From contig SFFI01000008.1 in assembly GCA_004556925.1 (NCBI GenBank), positions 1 through 64,000 on the forward strand: a DNA stretch of 64,000 nucleotides. Reading direction: 5' to 3'. Positions 17,433 through 25,638 of the stretch are shown here, one piece after another; position 1 is the first letter of the stretch; every line of letters starts with the position of its first letter. Source of the DNA: Clostridiales bacterium (GTDB taxonomy: Bacteria > Bacillota > Clostridia > Saccharofermentanales > DTU023). Below the pieces are notes generated by a model, which saw only the letters and a program-made list of their open reading frames with translations, ran no database searches and was not told the DNA's origin. The position numbers and the translations under genes were made by a program.

Positions 17433-18605
17433 ATGAAAATGCCTAAAACCACACCCTTTCGCTTTAACATTCCGTCTCTGACCCGGCGCGCAGGGCGTCA
17501 AAAATTGCTGGCCTGCCTGGCCGGCCTAGGAATCCTGCTCGGCCTAAGCCTCTTCCTGCCGAACTGGGGAAACAGGTCTGTCAGCGCTGAAGACGACCGC
17601 CTACAAGTCATTGCCAGCAATTTTCCGGCCTATGATTTTCTGCGCCAAGTTGGCGGGGACAGACTAGACCTCACCATGCTCCTAGCTCCCGGGGCAGAAA
17701 GCCATAGCTATGAGCCCAGCCCCCGAGATCTGGTTAAGCTGGCAGAAGCTGACCTTTTTGTGTTCACGGGTGGCGAGGCGGATGCCTGGGCCAAATCTGT
17801 CCTCATCACACGCCCTGTGGATAAGCCCAGCCTGGCCATGGTGGATATGGTTGACCTCTTGGATGAGGAAATTGTTGAAGGCATGGAGGACGATGACCAC
17901 GAAGACCACGAAGACCACGAAGACCATGAGGACCACGAAGACCATGAGGACCACGAGGATCATGAGGGCCATGAGGATCATGAGAACCACGAGGGCCATG
18001 ATGATCACACAGACCATGAGGGTCAAGAAGGCCACGACCATGGGGACGACCGGACATCTCGGCGCTTCAGCCACACCATTGACGAGCACGTCTGGACCAA
18101 CCCGCAAAACGCTGCCAAGATTGTGCAGGCTCTATGTGATAGCTTAGTTGACCTGGACCCCGACCATGCCGACTATTACCAGGACAGGACAGCCAAGTAT
18201 CTGACCCAGCTCAAGGACCTGGATAAGGCTTTTGCCGACCTGATAAAGCATGCCCACCGCCACACCATTGTGGTGGGCGACCGCTTTCCCCTGCATTATT
18301 TTGTCGAAGCCTATCAGCTAGACTACTATGCCGCCTTCCCCGGTTGTTCCACGCAAGGTGATGCCAGCCCCCAAACCTTGGCTTTTTTAATCGACAAGGT
18401 GCGGGACGAATCCTTGCCGGTCGTCTTCCACATCGAGCTGTCTAACCAGAAGCTTGCGGAAACTATAGCGGAGGATACAGGGGCTGAGGTCTTGCTCTTC
18501 CACAGCTGCCACAATGTTTCTAAAGAGAATTTCAAGGCAGGGGTCACTTACTTAGACCTCATGCAAAACAACCTCAAAGCTCTGGATAAGGCTTTGAACG
18601 ACTAA
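17433..18605 (+). CDS. znuA: Zinc ABC transporter substrate-binding protein
   Basis: 390 residues, cluster A-I metal-binding protein. A hydrophobic export segment (23-43) has no lipobox cysteine. Metal-ligand histidines are visible: His91 (AESHSYEPS), His219 (DEHVW), His in DRFPLHYF and the terminal Asp/Glu-containing HIELSNQK region. The usual His-rich loop at 152-205 is here an almost perfect run of His-Glu-Asp tripeptides with about 20 histidines, expected to collect or sense Zn2+. GAGG lies 11 bases before the ATG. Starts 27 bases after the regulator. Manganese specificity cannot be excluded, but the histidine loop argues for zinc. Confidence 0.93.
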   Translation: MKMPKTTPFRFNIPSLTRRAGRQKLLACLAGLGILLGLSLFLPNWGNRSVSAEDDRLQVIASNFPAYDFLRQVGGDRLDLTMLLAPGAESHSYEPSPRDLVKLAEADLFVFTGGEADAWAKSVLITRPVDKPSLAMVDMVDLLDEEIVEGMEDDDHEDHEDHEDHEDHEDHEDHEDHEGHEDHENHEGHDDHTDHEGQEGHDHGDDRTSRRFSHTIDEHVWTNPQNAAKIVQALCDSLVDLDPDHADYYQDRTAKYLTQLKDLDKAFADLIKHAHRHTIVVGDRFPLHYFVEAYQLDYYAAFPGCSTQGDASPQTLAFLIDKVRDESLPVVFHIELSNQKLAETIAEDTGAEVLLFHSCHNVSKENFKAGVTYLDLMQNNLKALDKALND

Positions 18606-18723
18606 GCCGCAGGGCGCGGGATCTGGCTGGTGCAATTTTGCCAGGAGGTCAAGCGCTTTGTCTATTCCCTGGGGGCTAGACGTTTGCCGATTCGATCATG
18701 CGAACAAGAAGAAAGAGTGAGAG

Positions 18724-19512
18724 ATGACCTTAATTCGCTGTGAAAATCTAAGCTTTGCCTATGATGGGCGAAGAGTTTTGCAGGATGTTAATTTCCAGAT
18801 TGAGCCGGGAGACTATCTCGCCATATTAGGCGAAAATGGGTCTGGCAAGTCCACCCTGCTCAAGGGGATCCTGGGCTTAAAAGCCCCGGCCACGGGGCGG
18901 GTGACTTTTGCCTCCGGCCTCACCCCCAGCAAGCTGGGCTATTTACCGCAAAAATCCGAGATTCAAAAGGATTTTCCGGCTACGGTGGAGGAAATTGTCC
19001 TGTCGGGAGCCCAAAACCGTCAAGGTCTAAGACCCTTTTATAGCAAAGCCGATAAAGCTTTGGCCCGTAAACGCATGGACAAGCTGGAACTGAGTCCCTT
19101 GGCCAAGCGTTCATTCCGGGAACTGTCCGGCGGTCAGCAGCAGCGGGTACTCCTGGCCCGGGCCTTGGTGGCCGGACGTGACCTCCTCATCTTGGACGAG
19201 CCCTTTGCTGGCCTAGACCCGCTGGTATCCCAAGATCTCTACCGGCAGCTGGCAGATGCCCAGCAAGAGGGGATGGCCATTATCATGGTTTCCCATGACC
19301 TGCATGCCTCCCTCCACCATGCTAATAAGGTCCTGCATCTGGGCTCACGCCAGCTCTTTTTTGGCAGCGTTGAGGACTACCGCCAATCTGCCATTGGCCA
19401 GTCCTATTTAGGCCTTTCGCGGCAAATTCCTCAAGAGGGGCCGGTTGGCCAGGCGGAGGCCTTTGACGTCTGCGAGGTCTGCGCAGCCCACGAGCCAAGA
19501 GAAAGGAGGTAG
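18724..19512 (+). CDS. znuC: Zinc ABC transporter ATP-binding protein
   Basis: 262 residues. Walker A GENGSGKST, Q-loop LPQKSEIQ, signature LSGGQQQR, Walker B LLILDEPFAGLDP and switch histidine MVSHD are all intact. Energises uptake through the permease encoded 4 bases downstream. The C-terminal 45 residues continue beyond the usual ABC fold. The 118-base gap after znuA contains no recognisable terminator. Ribosome site is weak (AGTGAGAG). Confidence 0.93.
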   Translation: MTLIRCENLSFAYDGRRVLQDVNFQIEPGDYLAILGENGSGKSTLLKGILGLKAPATGRVTFASGLTPSKLGYLPQKSEIQKDFPATVEEIVLSGAQNRQGLRPFYSKADKALARKRMDKLELSPLAKRSFRELSGGQQQRVLLARALVAGRDLLILDEPFAGLDPLVSQDLYRQLADAQQEGMAIIMVSHDLHASLHHANKVLHLGSRQLFFGSVEDYRQSAIGQSYLGLSRQIPQEGPVGQAEAFDVCEVCAAHEPRERR

Positions 19513-19516
19513 CCTC

Positions 19517-20359
19517 ATGTTGGAACTCTTGCAAGACATTTTGAACTACCCCTTCTTGTTTAGGGCCCTCCTGGCGGGCCTGCTCATATCTATTTGCTCG
19601 GCCCTCTTAGGTGTCAACCTGGTCCTTAAGCGCTATGCCATGATCGGGGATGGCTTGAGCCATGTGTCTTTCGGTGCCCTGGCCCTGGGGATGGCCCTAG
19701 GCTTTTCGCCTTATCTTCTGGCCGTACCGGTGGTGCTACTTGCTGGTTTCTTCCTGCTGAAACTCTCCGACAAGTCAGGCATGAGAGGCGACGCGGCCCT
19801 GGCCATGATTTCCTCCTCCTCCCTGGCCCTTGGTATCATTGCCGTCTCCTGGGGGCAAGGGGTGTCCACAGACGTCTACAACTACATGTTCGGCTCCATC
19901 CTCACAACCTCCAAGCTGGACCTCAGCTTGATTGCCATCTTGACCGCAGTCTTGCTCCTGACCTTTGTCCTCTTCTACCACAAATTCTTTGCCATCAGTT
20001 TTGACGAAAACTTTGCGGCAGCTTCTGGCCTCAAGGTAGGCTGGTACAACATGCTCCTGGCCGCCCTCACCTCACTGACTGTGGTTATGGGCATCCGCAT
20101 CATGGGGGCCCTCCTCATTTCTGCCTTGATTATCTTTCCCGCCCTCTCTGCCATGCGGCTCTTCAAATCCTACAAGGCTGTCACTTGGGCCTCTCTCCTT
20201 TTCTCCCTCCTGGCCTTCCTCTTGGGCTTTATTGCCTCCTATCACTTTTCCACTCCCTCCGGTGCGTCGATCGTGCTTGCTAACCTCGGCATTTTCCTAA
20301 TCGCCGTCCTGATTGCGAAGCTCAAGCCCTTCTGGAAACAAGCCCCCCCTGCGCCCTAG
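19517..20359 (+). CDS. znuB: Zinc ABC transporter permease
   Basis: 280 residues, ABC-3 family permease with about eight helices. Motifs: GVNLVLKRYAMIGDGLSHVS near the start and MGIRIMGALLISALIIFPAL later, both typical. An earlier in-frame start overlapping znuC was rejected because AAGGAGG lies exactly 7 bases before the ATG at 19517. Forms the membrane channel for the znuA/znuC products. Confidence 0.93.
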   Translation: MLELLQDILNYPFLFRALLAGLLISICSALLGVNLVLKRYAMIGDGLSHVSFGALALGMALGFSPYLLAVPVVLLAGFFLLKLSDKSGMRGDAALAMISSSSLALGIIAVSWGQGVSTDVYNYMFGSILTTSKLDLSLIAILTAVLLLTFVLFYHKFFAISFDENFAAASGLKVGWYNMLLAALTSLTVVMGIRIMGALLISALIIFPALSAMRLFKSYKAVTWASLLFSLLAFLLGFIASYHFSTPSGASIVLANLGIFLIAVLIAKLKPFWKQAPPAP

Positions 20360-20556
20360 CCCAGCCCTATTCAAGTATTAAGTTGCTGGTTATATGCAGA
20401 TGCCAAAGGCATGGTCATACTCATTTGGCTTATCTTTCTTTATAATGTGGACTATAAAATCCAAAAGCTTCTAACTTACTGACAGGGCATAGGGTTGATT
20501 TAGACGAGCCGAATCAGCTCGCATGTCGATATGCTAACGATGAAAGGAGAAAAAGA

Positions 20557-20979
20557 ATGTTTGTTTTTCCACGAGGAAAGGATTACGTCCTGCGTCTGGT
20601 ACGAGGCGAGGATGTGATGGAATGTTTGAAAAAGTTTGCCTCAGACCATGGTCCCATGCTGGCCTCTGTCTCCGGTATCGGTGCAGTAGATGCCTGCCGC
20701 CTGGGGATTTACAGCTTGAAGGACAAAAAATACATTGAAAAAAGTTTTGAGGACGAATTCGAAATCTTATCGATCACGGGTAATATTTCCACCAAAGAGG
20801 GAGAACCCTATGTCCATGTCCATATGGTAGTAGGCGACCGTGAGATGCAGGTCAAAGGCGGCCACCTGGACTATGCCCGCATTGCCGTGACCGGCGAAAT
20901 CTTTATCAAGGTCTATGAAGGCCGCCTGGAACGCGAACAAGATCCCGAGATCGGCATCAACATGCTGGTGGATGCCTAA
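20557..20979 (+). CDS. PPC/DUF296-domain protein
   Basis: 140 residues, the full PPC (DUF296) fold: GEDVMECLKKFASDHG, SVSGIGAVDACRLGIY and GEPYVHVHMVVGD with the paired histidines that bind metal in this family. Plant relatives with AT-hooks bind DNA, but stand-alone bacterial members lack AT-hooks and have no firm function. AAAGGAG lies 7 bases upstream. It is probably a single gene; a TATAAT at 20441-20446 could be its -10 box. Confidence 0.85.
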   Translation: MFVFPRGKDYVLRLVRGEDVMECLKKFASDHGPMLASVSGIGAVDACRLGIYSLKDKKYIEKSFEDEFEILSITGNISTKEGEPYVHVHMVVGDREMQVKGGHLDYARIAVTGEIFIKVYEGRLEREQDPEIGINMLVDA

Positions 20980-21010
20980 AGCCTGCTAGGAGCGGGCAGT
21001 TCTTAGGCTG

Positions 21011-21118
21011 AACCATAGGTCTGTCCCATAGGTCTGTCCTATAGGTCCGACCTATAGTTCAGGACCATAGGTCTGTCCCATAGGTTCGACCTATAGTTCA
21101 GGTTCTTAGTTCAGACCC
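21011..21118. repeat. Short tandem repeat after the PPC gene
   Basis: Repeated CCATAGGTCTGTC / CCTATAGTTCAGG blocks, about five partial copies in direct and inverted order. No coding or regulatory role evident. Confidence 0.6.
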
Positions 21119-21169
21119 AATCAGGGTGTTTCTAGTCCATGCGAGAGGATAGAGACACCCTTACAAGTA

Positions 21170-22592
21170 TCAGACATCTTTGCAAGTAATGGGTGGAGTA
21201 TAGGGGCTAAACCACCCACTACTTGCGGATTTGCTATCATTACCCCCCACTAGTTGCAAACTTGCCTGACGGAACACCCATTAGCTGCAAAAATGCCCGA
21301 GAATCCAGAATTCCGAAAGTCAAGTTCGCAATCGTATGTAAATTTGGAATCGCCTTTCTTTAATGACCTTTTTAGGTAGCCTTTGCTAGCCGGTATTAGT
21401 TGGCAATTTCGCTAAATCAAGGGTTTGCCAACCTTTTTCGGCCCGGCCGGTCCGGTTTAGCAGGAGATTTTGGTTGGCAAGTTCGCTAAATCACCACTTT
21501 GCCAACCTTTTTCCGGCTCACATTTGCTTGGGGAGGCCAAATAATGGTTGGCAGATCGTCTAAAGCAAGACTTTGCCAACTCTTTTCGGGGCAACCCCAT
21601 GCAGAGACAGCAAAAAAAGAGTTGGCAAGTTCGCTTAATCAGGGGTTTGCCAACCATTTTCCGGCTGGCCAGTCCGGTTTAGCGGCAGATTTTGGTTGGC
21701 AAGTCCGCTAAATCAGGGGTTTGCCAACCTTTTTCAGGCCGGCCGGTCCAGTTTAGCAGGATATTTTGGTTGGCAAATCCGCCAAATCAGCACTTTGCCA
21801 ACCTTTTTCCGGCCGGCCGGTCCGGTTTAGCAGGATATTTAGGTTGGCAAGTCCGCTAAATCAGGGGTTTGCCAACCCTTTTCAGGCCGGCCGGTCCAGT
21901 TTAGCAGGAGTTTTTGGTTGGCAAATCTGCCAAATCAGGGGTTTGCCAACCCTTTTCAGGCTGGCCGGTCCGGTTTAGCAGGATATTTTGGTTGGCAAGT
22001 TAGTCAAGCCACTAATAGTGTGTAAATTTGCCTTTGCCCATTTCACAAGGCCTCTAAGCCATCCCAGCAAATCTCAAATATGGTGGAATATTGTATTTGT
22101 CCATTTCACAAGCCTTAGGGCGAGGGCAAAAGCCCGAAAAATATGGTGAAATGTGATATTATCTCTATTCACAATATTTTTGCCCAGACCAGATAAGGAA
22201 ATTATATGGTGAAATAGCATATTGAGTTATTTCACATGAATTTTGCTAGGGCCGGATAAGGCCAATTTATGGTGGAATGTCATAATAATTTATTTCACAT
22301 GAATTTTGGCCAAATAATTAAGGGCGAAAGACATGTGAAAAATGACTTCTTCGATTTTCACAGCTAATTAGTTGAAATCTAAGGGCAGGGTAACCTGTGA
22401 AAAATGGCTTCCGCAATTTCCACAGCTAATTGGTTGAAATCTAAGGGCAGGTTAAGCTGTGAAAAATGAATTCCGCAAGTTCCACCGGCAATTGACTGAA
22501 ATCGAAGGATAGAATAGCTTGTGAAAGCTGACTTCTACGCTTTTCACAATCACTTATGATGCCCACCGAGCGGCAAAATACCGCCTTTCTCA
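21170..22592. repeat. Composite palindrome island B (inverted copy, largest)
   Basis: Reads in the opposite direction to islands A and C. From the right: an edge block (CCCACCGAG near 22562, matching CTCGGTGGGCAT at 42440); four TGTGAAAA...TTTCACA palindromes (22330-22560); palindromes with ATTTCACA/GGTGGAAT arms (22030-22320); a boundary block with TGTGTAAATTTGCC; the TTGGCAA array (21397-22004); a second boundary block; and the GCAAGTAATGGGTGG palindrome (21180-21320). No plausible gene lies within. The open frames that cross the array are made of repeats only. Confidence 0.85.
21397..22004. repeat. Tandem array of eight ~74-bp hairpin units
   Basis: Each unit is a 36-base palindrome (GGTTGGCAA, about 17-base loop, TTTGCCAACC) plus a spacer of about 38 bases, usually TTTTTC, CCGGCCGGTCC, GTTTAGCAGGATATTTT. 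Spacers are near-identical except in units 2 and 3. Loops are conserved (TCCGCTAAATCAGGGG-like). Palindrome plus T5 resembles a terminator, but eight in a row with conserved spacers is not terminator architecture. Confidence 0.85.
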
Positions 22593-22649
22593 CTTTACCC
22601 ACTTGTTAATTTCCCTAGTTTTTCTTTGCAGATCTCCGGAAAAAATGTA

Positions 22650-22825
22650 TTATTGAACGAGCCCCTGCTTTCTCCACCTCACCAGCAGGGGCGGCAAGAA
22701 TTATTTAGGAGGTACCCGTGGACCTCGGGTGCGGCAGTGTGGAGACCTGCCGTAAGGTCGCTGGGACTTAGCCGCCCAGGGGCGAGGCAGCTGCGAGGAG
22801 TCAAGGCTGTTAAGGTCGAATCGTT
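22650..22825 (+). ncRNA. Candidate structured leader before the MsmK-type ATPase gene
   Basis: GC-rich, pairing-prone sequence between repeats and gene: GCCCCTGCT and AGCAGGGGC form a hairpin (about 22660-22691); GCGGCAG...CTGCCGTAAGGTCGC and GCCGCCCAGGGGCGAGGC follow. I could not match it to any riboswitch class I know. It may be only a 5' leader. Confidence 0.3.
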
Positions 22826-24031
22826 ATGGCAGAAGTACGTCTAAAGGATGTTACCAAAGTCTACCCCCTGCTTTCTCGGGCAGAAAAGAAAGAAGCCAGA
22901 GAAATGCAAAAAAACCAGAGTGAGGGGGGCCTGATCCGCACAGAGGATGGTGTTGTAGCGGTCCATGAATTCAACTTGGACATTGCCGACAAGGAGTTTA
23001 TCGTTTTAGTTGGGCCCTCAGGCTGTGGTAAATCTACCACCCTCCGGATGGTGGCTGGCCTGGAAGAAATTTCTTCTGGTGAACTCTACATTGACGGCAA
23101 GCTCATGAATGATGTGGCGCCCAAGGACCGGGATATTGCCATGGTTTTCCAGTCTTATGCCCTCTATCCGCATATGACGGTCTATGACAATATGGCCTTC
23201 TCCCTCCAGCTCCGCAAAGAGCCTAAGGATGAGATCGACCGTAAGGTGAAGCAGGCAGCGGAAATCCTGGATATTACCCAATACTTAAACCGCAAGCCCA
23301 AGGCCCTGTCTGGTGGTCAGCGCCAGCGTGTCGCTATCGGCCGTGCTATTGTCCGAGACCCCAAGGTCTTCCTTATGGACGAGCCCCTATCCAACTTGGA
23401 TGCCAAGCTGCGTAACCAGATGCGGGCTGAGATTATCCAACTGCGGCAAAGAATTGAGACAACCTTCCTTTATGTTACTCATGACCAAACGGAAGCCATC
23501 ACTCTAGGCGACCGCATTGTCATTATGAAGGATGGTTTTATCCAACAGGTAGGCACACCTTCTGAGGTCTTTAACCAGCCGAAGAATATTTTTGTGGCCG
23601 GCTTTATTGGTACGCCGCAAATGAACTTCTTTAAGGGTAAGCTGACCAAGGATGGCAGCAAGTACAATATTCTCTATGCGGGCCATGCCTTCCCCCTGTC
23701 TGCGGAAATCTCTGCAGAACTGGCCAACCGCAAGGTTGAGCCTATGGACTTAGAGTTTGGTGTCCGGCCGGAGCACATTGTCCTAACCGCTCCAGAAACG
23801 GACCAGCCCCACATCAAGGCTAAGGTCCGGGTGTCTGAGATGATGGGCTCATCAATCCACCTGCATGTTAAGACGGTAGATGGCGATGATGCGGTTATTG
23901 TGATTCAAACCGTAGATCTTAACCCGGATAAGCGGTTTGGCTTCAAGTATGAGGATGAGATCAACTTTACCTTTGGCGACTCCGTCCCCCACCTCTTTAA
24001 TCCTGTGACAGGGGAGAACTTGATTTACTAA
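22826..24031 (+). CDS. Multiple-sugar ABC importer ATPase (MsmK/UgpC family)
   Basis: 401 residues. Walker A GPSGCGKST, signature LSGGQRQR, Walker B VFLMDEPLSNLDAKLR and switch histidine VTHDQ, followed by a C-terminal TOBE/regulatory domain with FGVRPEHIVLTAPE. This family commonly serves several sugar importers from one locus. Here too no binding-protein or permease genes adjoin it. An unusual insertion at about residues 12-35 (EKKEAREMQKNQSEGGLI) precedes the P-loop. It has its own terminator. The ribosome site is weak (AAGG). Confidence 0.92.
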   Translation: MAEVRLKDVTKVYPLLSRAEKKEAREMQKNQSEGGLIRTEDGVVAVHEFNLDIADKEFIVLVGPSGCGKSTTLRMVAGLEEISSGELYIDGKLMNDVAPKDRDIAMVFQSYALYPHMTVYDNMAFSLQLRKEPKDEIDRKVKQAAEILDITQYLNRKPKALSGGQRQRVAIGRAIVRDPKVFLMDEPLSNLDAKLRNQMRAEIIQLRQRIETTFLYVTHDQTEAITLGDRIVIMKDGFIQQVGTPSEVFNQPKNIFVAGFIGTPQMNFFKGKLTKDGSKYNILYAGHAFPLSAEISAELANRKVEPMDLEFGVRPEHIVLTAPETDQPHIKAKVRVSEMMGSSIHLHVKTVDGDDAVIVIQTVDLNPDKRFGFKYEDEINFTFGDSVPHLFNPVTGENLIY

Positions 24032-24100
24032 GACCTTCTTTCCCTACATACATAGAAATCTCACATAGACCTCTCAACCCTAGATATCTCAACAAAAAGC

Positions 24101-24133
24101 AAAACGGCGGAAGATCTCCTTCCGCCGTTTTTA
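24101..24133 (+). terminator. Terminator of the MsmK-type gene
   Basis: AAAACGGCGGAAG and CTTCCGCCGTTTTT pair across a short loop, with five T. Confidence 0.92.
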
Positions 24134-24164
24134 TAAGGTCGCATGTTTTCAGGCTTGGATGCGT

Positions 24165-24323
24165 TTCGCTGACCCTAGCCCAGTTAGGTGCTTAGCCGGC
24201 CCTAGCCCAGTAAGGTGCTTAGCTGGCCCAAGCCTAGTTAGGGGTTCCCCGGTTCTAGCCCAGGAGGCGCTTAGCTGGCCTTGGCCCAGGAAGGTGCTTA
24301 GCTGACCCTAGCCCAGAAGGAGG
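24165..24323. repeat. 27-bp minisatellite, about six copies, entering the glycerate kinase gene
   Basis: Copies of GCTTAGCTGGCCCTAGCCCA-like sequence with some decay. The last copy covers the stop codon and final residues (LLLG) of the glycerate kinase gene. Confidence 0.75.
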
Positions 24324-25549
24324 CAGGTTAAGTCATTCACATTGGTGCCGGTAGGCCCTGTCATGATGAGGCCACCAATGGCGGCCAAAGCGTGGTAGGC
24401 ATCGTTGTCCTTCAAGACCTGGGCGGGCTCGTAACCGGCTTCTTGCAAGCGCGCCAGGCTCTCGCCATTGACCCAGCCACCTGCGGCATCTGTAGGACCG
24501 TCTGTGCCATCCGAGCCTGCAGAAAAGACCAGGCAGGAGTCGAGGCCCGCCAGGTAGGGTGCTGCGGCCAGGGCAATTTCCTGGTTGCGGCCACCCTTGC
24601 CTGTGCCCTTCAGCGTAACGACGGTTTCGCCCCCTAAAATATAAGCGGTTTTACCTGCTGGCCTGCTGCTGAGCCTGCGCTGGGTTTGGGCCAGGCCGCC
24701 CAAAAACTGTCCCAGATCCCGGGCTTCAATATCCACCCGGTCGCTTAAAATAATCGTTTGGTAACCCAGCCTTTCCGCTTCTGACTGGGCTGAGGCAATC
24801 AGCCCCCCCACGGAGCCAATAATCTTGCTGGTGACATGGTCCAGCTGTGCTGGCAGGTCTTTATGCAGCATGGCCAAGGCCTGGGGGGAGAGGTCTAGTT
24901 TATAGTCCTCGACCAGGGCGAGGGCCTGGTCCTTGCTTGTATGGTCGGGGTAGGCAGGCCCAGAGGCAATACTGTCCAAGCGGTCCCCTAAAACATCAGA
25001 AAGGACTAAGGCATTCACGTGGGCGGGCGCTGCCCGGAGGGCAAACTGGCCCCCTTTAACCTGGGAGAAGCGCTTGCGCAGGGTGTTCATCTTGACAATG
25101 TCCATGCCGGAAGCCAGGAGGGCTTGGTTAATCTCCTGTAATTCTGCCAGGCTTAGGTCGGAATGCTCGAAAAGGGCAGACCCCCCTCCGGAAATCAGGA
25201 AGATCAGGCAATCGCCTTCCCCCAACCGATCTGCTAAGGCCAAGGCCTCCGCCGTGGCATCCAGAGAGTTTTGATCTAAAACGGGATGGCCGGCTTCAAA
25301 AATGTGGCAGGCGGGTAGGGGCCCCTGGCTATGGTCGTACTTTGTTATGACGATGCCTTCCGTTAAACGGCTACCCAAGCAGTCACAAGCTGCTGCCGCC
25401 ATGGCCCAGCCTGCCTTGCCTATAGAGATAAGGTAATAGTGGTCGGCCGGGGGCAAACTGTCCATGGCCTTGCGCACGGCAGGCCCGGGCTTGGCATCTT
25501 CCAAGGCCCGCGCCAGCATGGCCTGGGCATCCGGTCTAAGATCTGTCAT
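24308..25549 (-). CDS. Glycerate 2-kinase (GckA/MOFRL type)
   Basis: 413 residues. N-terminal DUF4147 domain with SIGKAGWAMAAAA, LISGGGSAL and VLSDVLGD, then a MOFRL domain with GGETVVTLKGTGKGGRNQE and SAGSDGTDGPTDAAGG. Phosphorylates D-glycerate at the 2-position for entry into glycolysis. An in-frame TTG at 25564 was rejected because GAGGAG lies 6 bases before the ATG at 25549. The GntP permease gene lies immediately upstream on the same strand, pointing to a glycerate (or related sugar-acid) uptake and use operon. Confidence 0.92.
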   Translation of the reverse strand: MTDLRPDAQAMLARALEDAKPGPAVRKAMDSLPPADHYYLISIGKAGWAMAAAACDCLGSRLTEGIVITKYDHSQGPLPACHIFEAGHPVLDQNSLDATAEALALADRLGEGDCLIFLISGGGSALFEHSDLSLAELQEINQALLASGMDIVKMNTLRKRFSQVKGGQFALRAAPAHVNALVLSDVLGDRLDSIASGPAYPDHTSKDQALALVEDYKLDLSPQALAMLHKDLPAQLDHVTSKIIGSVGGLIASAQSEAERLGYQTIILSDRVDIEARDLGQFLGGLAQTQRRLSSRPAGKTAYILGGETVVTLKGTGKGGRNQEIALAAAPYLAGLDSCLVFSAGSDGTDGPTDAAGGWVNGESLARLQEAGYEPAQVLKDNDAYHALAAIGGLIMTGPTGTNVNDLTCLLLG

Positions 25550-25567
25550 AGCTGCTCCTCTCAAGTA

Positions 25568-25602
25568 GCAAGGAGCTGGCTCAGCCCTGAGCCAGCTCCT
25601 CG
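25568..25602 (-). terminator. Strong intercistronic hairpin between permease and kinase genes
   Basis: GGAGCTGGCTCAG and CTGAGCCAGCTCC form a 13-bp stem with a tiny loop and no long T-run. It may stabilise the permease mRNA or cause partial termination. Confidence 0.6.
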
Positions 25603-25638
25603 CGGGTAGGGTTAGAAATGTTTTGTGCTGGGGGTCAC

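Noticed and set aside
17682..18107. Minus-strand frames opposite the ZnuA histidine loop
   Set aside because: Simple-sequence shadow of the HED repeat; no start signal.
21075..21100. GGTTCGACC resembling a tRNA T-loop
   Set aside because: Part of a short tandem repeat; no acceptor or anticodon arm can be drawn. I saw no credible tRNA or rRNA anywhere in the window.
21499..21978. Open frames across the hairpin array, similarly at 56641-57008 and 3507-3841
   Set aside because: They consist only of repeated units read in frame, lack ribosome sites and would encode repetitive peptides with no family features.
21397..22004. Possible CRISPR array
   Set aside because: The intervals between palindromes are themselves near-identical repeats rather than unique spacers, units are palindromic over 36 bases, and no cas genes are present.
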